A DNA stretch of 64,000 bases from Primula veris (GCA_963682055.1 OY821740.1:7317314-7381313); one strand, 5' to 3'. Shown: positions 38,830-51,720, numbered from the stretch's first letter. Numbers and translations: made by a program. Notes: a model not told the origin generated them from the letters alone.

Positions 38830-41800
38830 TCAAGGTCCAGAAACTAGCTCTTTTATCGAGGTAAGAGGTGAACTGTATCCATGTGTTACTGCATCTCTCC
38901 AGAAAGCAATTCCTATTATGGAAACACAAAAACAGACTTGAGAAATTGGACTATATTATACTCCGTATCAGTTAAGTTTGATAGAGAAAATGTAAGCAGG
39001 AAAAATAGAAGCAAGAAACAACCTATCCAAATGTAGAAACCTGCTGTTGCGGCTATGAAGAACTCTTTGCTAATGCTTTTAAGACTGTTTGCAGAACAAG
39101 GTTAGTGTTATTTAAAAAGCAGCTCGAGAATATCAACTAAAGAAAGGAAATTCTGTTCTTTTTGTCTCTTACCAATATAAACACAGAAGGTTTCCCCAAC
39201 CATAGAAGAGGGAGGCCCAAGTTGAACCTGTGAACCTGCAATCGGCATTGCCCAAAATATTTAAATTCGACTATCTCAGCCACCATACCCTATTGACCAG
39301 AAATTAGCATTGTCCTAAAAGAGAATTAACTCGAGCATAATTTGTAATAATTATGTGCAATGCGAGATTTTAGTTGCAAGGGATGCTTTAATGTCAAACT
39401 CCCTTACATGTTTATGAAACACTTGTTTATTAAGTACAATTGTACAAATAACTCAACAAGGCCTGTCTATTTGAGTTGTGACCACAACCTAATTGGCAAA
39501 AACAAATTTAGTAGACAAAGATGTTTATAACTTCTAAAATTACAGGTGAATCTATGCTCAGTGCAGGAGAACTGGAAAGAAAGGAGGGAACGTTTATGTA
39601 GGCAGGCTTTTAGCCAGTCATAACAAGCCTTGGGCTATCTAAATTCTTTCCATGATGTTTAAAGTCCTATTAAAAACTTGATGATTTGTAATATAAACAC
39701 AAAACCCAGCAAAATTAAATAAAAAGTTTCTTAGTACGAAACATTGCAAGATAGACAAGAAATAAAATCTCAAGGAAAATCCTGTATTGTTTAACTCACT
39801 CATAAATCATAATGACTACTTAAATAGGAAGATATGTCTGGTATGAAAAGCAAAAATAATCATACCACATGAAATCCCTGATAAGAAGAGCACGTGGGAT
39901 CATAAGTCCATTGCCAATCATGGCAAGCAACATCGAGATAGCTGATAAACCTTTGATGTTATCAGGGTTCAGGAAATTTGTCCACTGCAAGGAATCGCGG
40001 TTTTGTCAGAATACTCATACTACCAAATAGTATTTCATATGCCTTTTAGGGAAGATAGAGAAACACACATATGCAGATACATGATATATTAATTCTACAG
40101 TATCTATATATCTTTATATGTATACATATATATATCTTTATATGTATACATATAACTGAAGATATATAATAATCACACACACATACAAAAGCTTACCATT
40201 TGTGCAACTGGCATCCACATAAAGAGAAGAGTGGCAGTCCATCCAGATATTCCTCCAACAAACTTGGTACCTTCCTCTGAAAGCTTGCCCATCCGTGCCT
40301 GGAATCGTATGTCACTCAAAACTTAAGACAGCTGAAGATGAAATGTACAAATACTATGCTTAATGGCCTAAACTTGGTTTTCAACAATTACTTTTTAATC
40401 CAGATAGAAAATCTAGTGTATGTGTAGTCTTCTACAATGTCTATTATAACAATTGAGTACTCACAGATCCTATCCCCTTGTACAGCAGCTTGAATTTTTA
40501 GCAGTCCGGAAAAGATAACATTAACAAACCTCAACGAATACAGTACCCATATTAAAGATTAATGAAACTTCCAATAACAACTTGAATTAGAAGTTAAATT
40601 ATTTAGCAAAACTTCCTGATTTAGAAACATTGGATAACTGGAACTGAATTTTTGGAGCAGGGTCAAGTTTAAGACCTCCATATAAACCAGAAAAATGGAA
40701 ATGCAACAGATGATCTGAGGGTTTGCCACTTTCACTAACATAGATCACAGTATATGAGCCAAAATAGAGGCATAAAAACACGTTTTGAAGAGTCCGTAGA
40801 TGAAGAATGAAGCACAATGAAGCATGGAATTTAGCGTTTTCTTTGTGTTGACAAAAAGATACATGGGAAGGTAGACCAAATATAAACCCAAATGAAAGAC
40901 GAAACTAGGGCCATTTCACACTCACTGACATTACAAAGCTAGTGCCCTTCCAAACATAAAGATACAGAGAGCACATAATCAGACCACTCTTTAAAAAAGA
41001 ATCATTTAAATAATAAAATGGAGAATGCTTACCATGACAACAGCCACCAGTGCAGCAACAAAAGCCACTGCCCCTGGCAAAATACTGTTTGGGATGTATG
41101 GCACAAACGTTGACCACATCACCTGTTATACAAATTCCTTGCTATAAATAGTCCGTAATAACTAATAAGAAAATACAGCTAGCACAATTACTGATATCCC
41201 TAAAAAAGCCCCTATCTAGTTGCGACTTTTATACCCAGTTTTTTGCAGAAAACTTGAACCATATTTGGTATTTTTGTTTACCAGCTTAAAATCTAAGGTT
41301 TTCAAGTTCCTTGGCCTGGAAATTTAGAAGCTTTTAGGCTGGAACCTCATTTTTTTTCACAACTTTAAGAATTGGATTGTTTAGCTGCAGCCAAACCAGC
41401 CTTCAGTTTACATTACCTGAGGAAGTACAGTCAGTCCAGCCACAGTGATGAAGTCTTCCCAGAAGCGCCAGATCACATCACCGAGCATATTAAAGTACTT
41501 CATAAAGTTTAATACAAGACCAATAGCGATGACCAAAGAAGTGACGATGAATTGTGGGAGAGGCATAGCTCCCGCCATGGCTAGTTGGGAAATGACTATA
41601 TATATAGATACAACTCCCAGTGTTTGCACTAAAACCACCTCCGTCTCCCTCTTCTTAATAAAGTACGACAACAAAGACAAATTCCCTAGCAATCCCGTGA
41701 GCATCGCCTGCATTGCTTGTATCGAGGCTCGTAATTACGGGACACAATTTTTAAAATTGGAAAATTAAAAATAAACATATACAAACTCCCTAGCAATGCA

Positions 41801-43808
41801 TATGTTTGTTTCTGACTGAATTACCGGCAAACCTTAGAAAGTACCCAGCATTGCTTGTATTGAGCTTCTTAATTAGTCAGCAAAATTTCAAAAGCATAAA
41901 TTTATGTTGGTTCGGCACACAAACTTGGCATGCACAGTGCGTAATAGGCTAAAGGGTCATAACAGTCATGGCTCAAGAGTATAGACTAAACTTTGTGATA
42001 TCAAATTATGACTATATAGTATATACTCATCCAAATTTCCTCTTTAAAATTGTTTTCTATCTTTTTAAAAATGGAGACTAGAGTTTATGCTAGGAAGTCC
42101 ACCCCTCTCTCAGGACTAACAAGTCCTACATTTTGGGGTTAAAATTCGTTCGTTTATACACCCATCTTAGACCATAAAGCAAAAAATACATCGGAGTAAT
42201 AAAGGCAAATAGCCACCAAAAAAACTACTTCATTAAAACAGTTCATTATCTTTTTTTCGTGTTTAAATAACTTACAAGCCACGGAACCGCCAATAGTGCA
42301 GAGTTGTTCCTAGCCATTAGATTACGTGCATTGAGTATGATCTGAGGCAGTTGCAACAGCAAAAAGGGCACATTCGATGCTCCCGCAAATTTTGCCGTTA
42401 GCATATCCCATTGCTCCAAGCTCTTGTTCTCACCCTTAGGCTCTACTGAATTCTTCTAATTTAGAAATCAATTTAGCAAGAGAGAGAAAAGCGTAGGTCA
42501 CACAAAAAGTACCAAAAATTCAAATCAAATTTTAATCAGTCTTTGAATTTTCACTTACAACAGCTGTACTTCCATGTTCCGAACAAGTGACATAATGACG
42601 CTTAACATTTAAAAAGGCGGCATATTTGATCTTCTGTACATTTTCCCCGAAATTAGAACTTTAAAGTGCTCAAAGTAGACGACATACCAGCACAAATGAT
42701 TGTAAAATAAAAGGTTTTCTCAATACGTCACTTATCTTCACTTGCAAACGACGTCAGTCCATAAAAAAAGATCAATTATATCACTTACTTCAACTATGGA
42801 GACTAGTTTCTTTTCCAACTAAACTAGATTTAACTACAAATATGTACACTAGAGTATCATCAAATTCAGATTTTGTACTAGTCTCTACTCACAAGATTCA
42901 CAATTACTACACAAGCTTTACATTTCTCGTCAATTTAGCACCCTTAGTGACAAATAGCAAAAAGTCATCGAGTAGGGTATTAATCAGTTACAAAAACCAA
43001 ATATCTTTAAAAACACGGATTTAAACTGTTTAATACCCTGTACAATACATCTTTTTCAATTTAGTACCTTCAACTATCAAAATAATTCAATTTAGTACCC
43101 TCCCCGTCAATTGCTTAACAGAAAGTGGCGTCGTGGCAATGACATCATCACCACCACGTCACTGATATTTAATACCCTTTACCATACACTTTTTTCAACT
43201 ACCAAAATTACTAGCTTTTTGTTAAGCAACTGACAAAAGGGTACTAAATCGAGTGATTTTGGTAGTATAAGGTATTAAATTGGCCTTTTCATTGTAGAAT
43301 GTACGAAATCAAAAAAAGTGCAGTACAAGCTATTAAACTTGTATACATAAATTCCTTAAAATCATTACTTGAAGTTTCATACACTATGTGACTATGCGCA
43401 GTGGCGGATCCATGATTCCCATACCGAAGGTGCTGAAATTCATTTAAAATTTCTTTTTGTTATAATGTGGGGGTGATAAAAAGCCTTAAATAATACTAAG
43501 CAGGAGTTAATTAAATAAATAGAATAAAGAAACACACCAACTAACTCAAATCCTATCATTTTTTTTTATACTAGAAGGTAAGAAAAGATTACATCAGCGG
43601 AAGTTGAAAACTGGTCGGAGGAAAGAGCACGAAGCGGTTTGGTTCGAGAGCCTAACAGCTTCGACTGAGCGCTTCTGTTGGGGCGAAACGGTGACGTATA
43701 GAGTTGAGTTTTAGAGAGAGAAGCGACGATGCGTATCGGCCCAAAGTAGCATGGAGGCCGTGCCTTCCCCAATGGCACCACACATCCCGCCAACATTGTA
43801 CTATACAT
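38830..43808 (-). CDS. MEX1: Plastid maltose exporter, maltose excess protein 1 (MEX1)
   Basis: Nine exons: 43808-43593, 42455-42276, 41707-41417, 41122-41033, 40298-40197, 39984-39866, 39235-39173, 39084-39023 and 38912-38830, 401 residues. MEX1 lies in the chloroplast inner envelope and exports maltose made by starch breakdown at night. Residues 1-72 are an S/T/R-rich transit peptide encoded by exon 1. The hydrophobic core that follows carries family-diagnostic blocks: KFAGASNVPFLLLQLPQIIL, MLTGLLGNLSLLSYF, QTLGVVSIYIVISQLAMA, GWTATLLFMWMPVAQMW, NFLNPDNIKGLSA, MIGNGLMIPRALLIRDFMWF and a C-terminal FWRDAVTHGYSSPLTSIKEL. Length and domain order agree with the roughly 415-residue family. All introns are GT-AG. 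Intron 1 carries a foldback element. The first ATG (43808) is used; a second in-frame ATG follows four codons later. Confidence 0.95.
43023..43342. mobile_element. Foldback/MITE-like insertion in MEX1 intron 1
   Basis: Left-arm blocks AATTCAATTTAGTACCCT and CAATTGCTTAAC are mirrored on the right by GTTAAGCAACTG and AGGGTACTAAATCGAG. The centre is GC-richer (GTGGCGTCGTGGCAATGACATC). The arms are diverged and no clear target duplication was found. It is non-coding. Confidence 0.55.

Positions 43809-43849
<41 letters not shown>
43809..43849. repeat. (TA)n(GA)n microsatellite abutting the MEX1 start codon
   Basis: A TA run then a GA run begin within a few bases of the ATG at 43808. In the coding direction the leader reads (CT)n(TA)n then the start codon. 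Confidence 0.95.
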
Positions 43850-43894
43850 CTGAATAAAGTAGAAAATGACAGTTACTTTGGCGCTAATAATGTA

Positions 43895-44076
43895 TTTCCT
43901 CCCTCACATTTTATAACTGTATATATAACTAAATTGTGAAACGAAAATTTTAATTTTTTTTATACATAGTTCAAATGTTAAATTATATGATATAATTTTA
44001 TAAAATAAAAAATTAACAAGTTTGATACGAGTTATTTATCGGTAAAAATTAAACACATAGGACGTATAAATTGGAA
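43895..44076. mobile_element. Stowaway-like MITE, third member of the 35.7-kb family
   Basis: It starts CCTCCCTCACATTTTATAACT and ends ACACATAGGACGTATAAATT. The centre GTTCAAATGTTAAATTATATGAT and the inverted blocks around GAAAATTTTAA match the foldback units at 35.7-36.1 kb. Confidence 0.5.
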
Positions 44077-45771
44077 GTTAGTACCAAAATAAAAAATAGT
44101 GAGGATTGAGATTGGAGTGATAGCGAGGTGACACGTGGTATCTGACTGTTGGTCTATTGTGGCGATCTGGCCTTGTGAATTGTGATTCTTATTCTTTTAA
44201 TTTTTAATTTTGCAGTTTTCACTCGAGATTTTGGTATTTTTGGGATTTGAGAAATATGTGGATGCTGAGGTGAGGTGTTTGTGTATCTCAATTATTCACA
44301 ATTTTTCAAGTTCCGAGAAAGAAATGTGTAGGAAATGGGAATGACTAGAAAAATCCAACTAGTAACCACCGCCTTGTAAGGAGATTATAAAATTTTAGTA
44401 TTTCAGTGGGGTGAATTACGAGCAACATTATAAAAGTAGTAAAACGGGTTTTAGATGGAAATAGATTGCTAACGCCGAATCCTTCCTTCACCTAGCGGCC
44501 TAGGCAAGGCCTATTTTCCGTGCGAGCTCACTTTTTAGAACACTGCTGTCAAGCAACTGAAAACATCCCCGATTCTGTTTATTCCCAATTACAGTGAAGC
44601 TTTCTTGTCGAGTAATTGCCATTTTGGTGGCATAATCATTTCCTAATATTCTAATTATGAAAAATGTGAGATATAAAATAGCTGCTTTCTTTCGAGACAG
44701 ATAGAATATTTAAAGCTGAATACTAATTTCTTAAAAACCTGATGTATGTTATATCACCGACGGGTTCACTTTCATTATGCGAAGGTAGCCTCTTGTTTTC
44801 AATACTGGGGTTAGAGAAATGTTATTTTATAATCATACAGTAATAGTGTACTAATCCCGACTCATAAAAATGAGAAAGGGTTTAAAAAAGCGATTAGGAA
44901 ACATCATCGGACCATTCCGCAAACAAACACCGTCTCAGGTCTGTTTGATTTGCTGTTGCGTTATGCAAATGCACCTTCGTAAAATGCTTATATTTTCTCT
45001 TTTTTCTTCAGCTTATTTTGTTCTTTAGAGTTCGTGAGCTGCACTTGTTAGTTGTTCTGTGAAATGCATAATTCTGACTTTCTCCCTTTTGAAATTCCAA
45101 CATTATATCTAGATTTATCCCACTCGCGGCCTTAGCTATTTCATTTTCGACTCACAAATGAATGAAGATTGGAAAATTTTGAAAAAAAAGTCTTTCATGC
45201 CACTTTGCTGGAGGATTTGAAATGTTTGACGAATTTAACATTTCACACAAAAACAAGCTCCTAGCTAAAGGAGCTCTAATCACTGAAATGAAATTATAAA
45301 ATTCAGACTCCTGTTTTCTATAAACACAATGAACGTGGAGGCAGTGTATGAAGTGCTTAATCATGTAGTACTGAACTAAATGATATTGACAAATCACAAA
45401 ATACAAATAACAACGAAACAAGTCGTGGTTTTTCTGACAAAGCATTTTCGGCAACTTACATATGTAGCTGATGAAACACTCCGGACGGTGTAAATGAAAG
45501 AAAAACAAATGATAAACACATTTGGTTGGTTTTTATTTTCTACAAGGAGTGTTCAATCCATAAGTGTTCCAAGTTGTTCTACAAACAAAAAGATTTTGAT
45601 AGGTTTCAAAGAACTACGAAACCATGATCACATCGCATACTGAATCGATAAAGAGACTAGTCAACTCTAGTAGAAAACAAAATAAAATTGAAGTATTTTT
45701 TTTTTTTGAAAATCAAAAATTAAAAATTAAAAAAATTGAATAACAACGATGCAAGGGGTGCATATAATACT

Positions 45772-45895
45772 CAGAAGAGTACCAATGACCTTTAGATTAG
45801 TTGGCGAATGCTAATATTCTCCTTTTCTTCATAGTAGTATTTACTACAGCAATGGTATCAAGAGCGTTTTTTAGGTTCGAATCGAATGAAAAGTA
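45772..45895 (+). mobile_element. TRIM-like LTR end followed by tRNA-Met-type primer-binding site
   Basis: A segment from CAGAAGAGTACCAATGACC to TTTACTACAGCA is followed one base later by TGGTATCAAGAGC, close to the plant initiator-methionine primer-binding site TGGTATCAGAGC, then GGTTCGAATC. The same arrangement recurs at 52.45-52.60 kb. The beginning of the LTR appears to lie near 44951, separated by an insertion of about 770 bp. No coding domains were seen. Confidence 0.5.
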
Positions 45896-46129
45896 CTAAA
45901 TGGTACAAAAAGAACAAAATAAGATAAAATAAAATTCGAAACTCTAATGAGGTGGTGTTTTTGGCAACAGCATCAAGACAAAAACAAAAGTTGAAATATT
46001 TTTGGCTCATAAACAAGACGGATTAATCACGCCTAAGAATGTAACTCCTCATACAAGAATACAAAATTAATGATTCTTAAGTAACTAACCAAAATCGAAC
46101 CATAAGCACTTACCTAGATTCAAAGCCAT

Positions 46130-48799
46130 TCATTGAGTACTACTAACAATCCGAGCACCAACTCTATCAAGCCTACTCACCACCGCCTTGGCTTTCAAAC
46201 CACTACCCACCAAGAACGCCTCGACCATTCTTTCTCCAATCTCTCTCCCCCTTTCTTCCCCATCCGTAATAGCCACCACCGTAGGCCCTGCCCCACTAAT
46301 CGTGCATCCAAACGCCCCAGCCCCTAAGGCCGCCTCCTTCACCTCCCTAAACCCGGGTATCAAAGGCCCCCTTCTAGGCTCCACAACCCTATCTCCTGAC
46401 ATTGCCTTCCCTAAAGCCGCTAGATCCCCCTCCATCACTGCCGCTACCAAAGCCCCCCCTTGGCTACTGTTCCATACATGATCCGCCATCGGTATCTTGC
46501 TCAGTAGGGCGGCTCTCATCTTTTTGGTGGGGGCTTCAAATTTCGGGCTAACCAGAACGAAGAAAAGTTCCGAGCTCTCGGGAAACTTTAACCTTGTATA
46601 TAGAATAATGAAAATAAATTAGTAGAAAGTTGTATCACTAAAAGCTCCACTTTTAGCAGAATTTGAACTGAATATGGTACTTTTGAAATTTTGATTGCAA
46701 CTTTAAAGTAAAATAAGCTAGTTTCATCCAGCTTAAATGCTTCTCGCTCATACAGCGAGGGAAAAGCATAAAAGTTCAATAAAAGGCGGTCCAACTTCTA
46801 TGCGAAAAAAGCAGGTTTTGTCCAGCTTAAATTTTCTAATTTTTTGAGGGAAGGAAAAGCTTAAAACTCAGCAAAATGCGACCCAACTTCTATGCAAAAA
46901 ACAAAACAAAACAAAAAAACAAAGCTTAAAAGATGCAATCAAATAAGCCAACAATATCACAGCCTAAACCGTGACTTGATTTTCTGCAAAATCAGTACAT
47001 TTCTCCATAAAATAATAGAAAGTTGGGACTAAAATGTATATGCTCATAACCAGATATACACGATTACAAGTTTTTTATAAATAGCCTTAAGAATAAAATT
47101 TTGGTAACAACTTAACAAACCTCCCACAGTACTTTTGAAATTTCAATTGCAGCTTTTAAGCAATAAATCTTAAAATCTCGCAAAAATATGGTCCAACTTC
47201 TATGCAGAAAAAGCAAAAAACTAAGTTTTAAAGGTGCAACCAAACATGACCATATTATCACTCACAGCCAAGATCATGGTTTGATTCTTTGCGGAAAACA
47301 GTACAGTACTCCATCAAAATTACAGCAATAAAAATGATAGTAATTTAGACTAATGCAAGTCAATATATGTTTGTAACCAGATGAAGAATTAAATAAATTG
47401 CTTTTTAGTAACCCAACCAAACGGGGGCATACTATGAAACTGATATGGGAGGGGCAATTATTCTATAAGATTCTATTTTTTTTCACAACAGGAAACCTAG
47501 TTTTCAGAGATTTTAATCAAAATACATAGAAAGAACTATTTATTCGTCAATTTTTATCAAACCAGGAGGTGCTTACAACCCGCGGCTGCCGCCGCCTCCA
47601 CCTAGATGCTTCTATGCTACCAAAAACTCGAACCTTAAATGCTTAAATGATTCTAGCTAATTCCTCAGGAAAATTTTGAAAGCTCAACAAAATGCGGTTC
47701 AGCTTCTGTACAAAAAAGCAGAAAATCTAAGCTTTTAAGCTGCAACCAAATAAGACCACAGTATTACCCCCTAGATCATGGTTTAGTCTACAGTACATTA
47801 ATCCAATTAAAATCATAGCAATAATGCAACAGAACAGTTACCTAAGATTTAGACTACATATGCAACTGTTACCTAAGATTTGGTCGAATTAATATGCACC
47901 AAATATATACATGCTCATGACCACTAAGTAAAGATTTAAAAAATTGCAATTTTATCTAAAATCAGTTTTAGAAAATCTGTTTCAAAAATTCAATGAAAAT
48001 CAAGATTTTGGACTTTTAAGATTTTTTTAACTTTTTAAGCTTAAATATCAATTTTTTAAAAGCTAAAAAATCTGACCGTCCAAACACTCTCATGTTTAGA
48101 AAGAAAAAAAAACTAAAAAAATGTGTCGCCAAACAGAGCCTAAATCCGTATCTTATTAACAAACCTCTTAAGATCAAGCGGTTGGTAGTTTGCTATCAGC
48201 ACAAACCCACCCATGACAGCGGGAGCGATATTATCAGCATGGTACCCCGAGACCTTCCTTTCGGACTCAAGCCCAGCGCGAACAAGGTCGATATCATCCA
48301 GCGGAGACCCGAACAGCGCGTTGACAGCCAACGCACCCGCAGCAGCAGACGCAGCGGACGATCCAAGGCCTGACCCGAGCGGGAGGCCCTTAGAGAGGGA
48401 AAGGGAGAGCCCCACGGAGCGGACGCCGAGGGCTTTCATGACCTCAACAGCAGCGATACCTGCACAGTTTTCAAGGGGGGAGAGGGAGAGGGGGCGGGAG
48501 GTGCCTGAGACGTGGGAGATGGAGAGGGTGCCGGGAGGGACGGAGGAGGAGAGGGAGAGGGTAACGTGGTCTCCGAGGGAGGAGACCGCGGCGCCCAAGA
48601 AGTCGAAGCATGGGCCGAGGTTGGCTACTGTTGCAGGGGCGAAGGCTGTGACGGATGTCAGGACAGGGGACGGGTCTGATGATGACGTGGTGGCAGGGGA
48701 TAGGGTTTTAATAGGGAGAGTGTTGCATTTTGTTACTATGCGGTTTGTTTTGGGAAAAATAGGTGTTGATTTGAAGCCGGATTGGTGGTAGATTGACAT
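46130..48799 (-). CDS. HSK: Homoserine kinase, plastid-targeted
   Basis: The enzyme phosphorylates homoserine with ATP to O-phosphohomoserine, the branch point to threonine and methionine, in plastids. Coding exons are 48799-48165 and 46592-46130, joined in phase 2 (AAGAG|GTTTGT ... TACAAG|GTT), 365 residues. Residues 1-48 form a transit peptide. GHMP-kinase motif 1 is PATVANLGPCFDFLG (55-69). The ATP-loop GLPLGSGLGSSAASAAAG is at 138-155, HADNIAPAVMGGFVL follows near 188, and motif 3 GAFGCTISGAGPTVVA lies in the second exon. The intervening intron is about 1.6 kb. The open frame extends upstream of 48799 without an ATG, so 48799 is the start. A 5' UTR intron is likely: donor ACA|GTTAGTG near 49715 and acceptor TTTTTTAG|GCC at 48828. 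The exon is GC-rich relative to its surroundings. Confidence 0.95.
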
Positions 48800-48812
48800 T
48801 GTAGAACTTATT

Positions 48813-49745
48813 GAGCTTAAACGTCGGCCTAAAAAAAACAAAAAAAAAGACTAAATCTTTAAGTTAACCAAATCCAATACAACTTATAAGAAAATAAATA
48901 TGTAATTTGAGCTTAAATCTAAACAAAGCCCAAAAAACAAACAAGTAGTTGCACTACTTGTGATATTTAACATGATTGAAATTTAAGGGTTAAATATGTG
49001 ATGTCTATTGTAATGTCTCGTGATCCTCCACATAAATATATGTATGTACTTGTGTGTTTTGGGGTCTTCGTTTAGATTTAAGCTCAAATTACATAAGCAA
49101 CAATTCTTTTTATAGCTCGAAATATAAAACTATGTGTTGATTTGAACTCATTCAGCTTAAACCCTAGCCTAAAAAACTCTAAAAAAGGGCTAAATATTTA
49201 AGTTCAATCGATCAAATCAAATGCAACTTATAAGGAAATTAATAGGTAATTTGAGCTGAAATGCAACTTAGAAGGAAATAAATACGTAATATGAGCTTAA
49301 ATGCAGGTTATAAAGAAATAAATATGTAATTTGAGCTTAATATTGAAAGAAGCCACCAAAACACACAAAGTAGTAGCACTATATTTTATTAATATGATTA
49401 ATCTCATCCATTCATTGGATAATTTTAAGAATTAAAGACGTTATGTCTCATTATTCATTTCTCCCCATATGCATGTATGTATGTATGTATGTAATTGTGT
49501 GTGTGTTTTGGGGGTTTTGTTTAGATTTAAAATTACATAAGCAACAATTATTTTTAAAGATCCAAATTTATAATTATTCTTTTTACAATGTTTTACACAC
49601 AAGTAAGATCAGTTCAGGTAATGGATTTGAAACTCGAAGAAAGTAATTAACATTACAAAAAATGAAAAAAAAAAAAGAAGAAAATATCTGAGAAATTGTG
49701 AAAGAGTCACTAACTGTTACTGTTCTGATCTGATGAAACCTTCAC

Positions 49746-49781
<36 letters not shown>

Positions 49782-49790
49782 GTCCGGATT
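48813..49790 (-). promoter_or_regulatory. Homoserine kinase 5' region with repeated segments shared with the WVD2-like locus
   Basis: A segment of about 110 bp (CTTAAAC...CGGCCTAAAAAA...CTTTAAGTTA...GTAATTTGAGCTTAAA) occurs at 48813-48925, again at 49153-49270, and at 31594-31705 upstream of the WVD2-like gene. Further right, 49590-49770 matches 31790-31950, including AAGTAAGATCAGTTCAG, GAAAGTAATTAACATTA, GAGAAATTGTGAA and the CTGATCTGAT(G/A)AAACC leader. Within it, a 41-bp unit ending AATTTGAGCTTAAATG is repeated three times (49226-49350). The block likely contains the promoter, first non-coding exon and intron of this gene. Confidence 0.6.
49746..49781. repeat. (CT)n(TA)n compound microsatellite
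   Basis: A CT run flows into a TA run, at the position corresponding to the microsatellite at 32.0 kb in the shared 5' segment. Confidence 0.95.
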
Positions 49791-49799
49791 ATTTCGTTT

Positions 49800-49945
49800 G
49801 TCACTCTCTCCTTCTTATTTCGTTCTGTTTCCTAGTCAATTACGAAAATAATTATGAAAATTGTCTATTTCATGATTATATATAAAAAATAATAATTTCC
49901 TCAATTTTTATACTAAGTTGTTATAAATAAATGGGAACGGAGTGA
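49800..49945. mobile_element. Stowaway-like MITE
   Basis: The left end CACTCTCTCCTTCTTATTT pairs imperfectly with the right end AAATAAATGGGAACGGAGTG. The internal GAAAATTGTC and CAATTTTTATAC are like the foldback family at 35.7 kb. It has no coding capacity and lies just beyond the shared 5' segment. Confidence 0.5.
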
Positions 49946-50499
49946 CTAATAGCTTTATGTCCGAGATATACTGCTACAGTAAAACCTCTATACATATGGT
50001 GGGGATCATAAAAAAATAAAATATTAGTATAGTATAATTTATTTCTATATATAATTTACATATTGAAAAAATAAAAAATATATGTATTTACAAGCTACAA
50101 ATGAAATGGATGAAAATAATGAAAAGTAACTACACAATTGAGTAATCAAATCACACAAGTTCACTATAATGACTAAATGGATATGAATGTTTTTCTAAAT
50201 CATTCAAATGAACAACAAGTTGTGCATACTTTAACCGATGAATAAATCGTTGCTGGAATTACCTAAGATGCAGAAGAAGATACCCCGAAGGATGATAGTA
50301 TAGAAATACAAAATGTTTTATGTTAATAATCTTTTAAAATGCTTGACAAGTTAAAAATGTTTTGTCTTCAACAATATGGTATCCATATCGACAAGGTAGT
50401 ATGGACGCATAAGTTAAAAGATGTGGTAGAAACACAAAAAATTAAGTTATCATTCCAAACAACCTTAAATAAGTATTTTACATCATCATAAATTTATTG

Positions 50500-50534
<35 letters not shown>

Positions 50535-51720
50535 AATGAAATGTATTTTATTCCTATAAGGAGGTGAATTTATAACTAACGGTGTACCATAAAAAACTAC
50601 GAAATATGACAATAGAGAGTTTATTTCTATTTTGAATTGGATCGAGTTGGAACTCGAATTTTTTATTACTATAGAAAGGTTATTTTTTACATAGAGGTAA
50701 AGGTTTGAATGTACTAACTTTCAAATATACTCTTAGGTTAATTACAAATTAACTAATGATAATATCATGATTTGCAAATAATTATATTTATATCCATTAA
50801 ATTAAATAAGAATATATGAGGAACTCTTAGAAGACAAGTTTGACTGTTATTTTGGCACAAGTATAAATATCAAAATGAACTGTTATTATGGGACGGTGGG
50901 ACAAATGAAGTTATAAGATATTTCTTGATTGTTCCGTGCTTGTATAAATTTTTACAACCATTCATATTATTACTGTGTCGTTTTACTTGTATTTATACTC
51001 GATTTATATATACAAATTGTTAGTTTTTCAACGTAGTCTATATATATAGACTAACGAAGGATAACGGAAGCAATTGCACGATGATCTGTTCACGTTTCCA
51101 TCTATCTTGTAGCTGTCGAGAATACTTTTATGCTTGACTATCGGACACAAACTTAAAGAGAGGATAATCTATATTTAATTGGTTAAATTTGCAACCCTCA
51201 AAATAGTGAATTCCAACACCCCCACCAGTGGACTTCACTTCATGTGTATCGCAACTAAGTTGTGTCTGATAGTACTAATCAACGGTAAAGTATCGATACC
51301 TATAATGATTTTCATGTCACTAACGGTTTACCGGTGGTATGATACTTGAAGACTTGTTGAGTTCTTGTGGAGACTTGAGAGCCAACTTTATCAACATTGT
51401 ATGTCTTGGCTAATTGTTTCAAGTTCATAACAATTCTCGTCTCACCCTGGTCAAGATTAAAACCTTTTCGGTTCAGTATAACTTTCGAAAGACGCTCTTT
51501 TGCTCTAGAACTTAACACAGTTGGGAGTTAGGACTCCAAGTACTCAAGATGAGGCAAACCAGTTGTCTGATTATGATCTTGCTAGCTATGGGTTTGATAC
51601 TTGCCCAGTTGCGCTCAATATTGTGACTCATAATATACATCTACATCTACAACCATATACTACGAGAAAATTATCAATCAAGGCACACCATCTCCAACAC
51701 TAATTGCAAGACATCGCATG
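49946..51720. other. Spacer without a supportable gene
   Basis: AT-rich sequence with an (AT)n run near 50505-50530. A 68-codon open frame on the - strand at 51312-51518 has a fairly mixed composition but no ATG at its head and no motif I recognise. It may be a fragment of an old gene or element. Confidence 0.55.

Larger units (their letters stand above)
43850..46129. other. Intergenic spacer between MEX1 and homoserine kinase
   Basis: This holds a MITE-like palindromic stretch at about 43895-44076, related at its centre to the pair at 35.7-36.1 kb, and a possible interrupted TRIM LTR with primer-binding-like site (44951-45895). I see no protein gene. The part nearest 46129 should include the homoserine kinase 3' UTR. 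Confidence 0.6.

Noticed and set aside
45152..45508. 118-codon open frame on the - strand between MEX1 and homoserine kinase
   Set aside because: Begins without an ATG, Cys/His/Tyr-rich without spacing of a zinc motif, and falls in the interval interrupting a TRIM-like LTR; probably chance.
48213..48791. 192-codon open frame opposite homoserine kinase exon 1
   Set aside because: Arg/Glu/Pro-rich composition follows from the GC-rich sense gene; no independent support.
51312..51518. 68-codon open frame on the - strand with a mixed residue composition
   Set aside because: No ATG at its head and no recognised motif; kept only as a note in the spacer entry.
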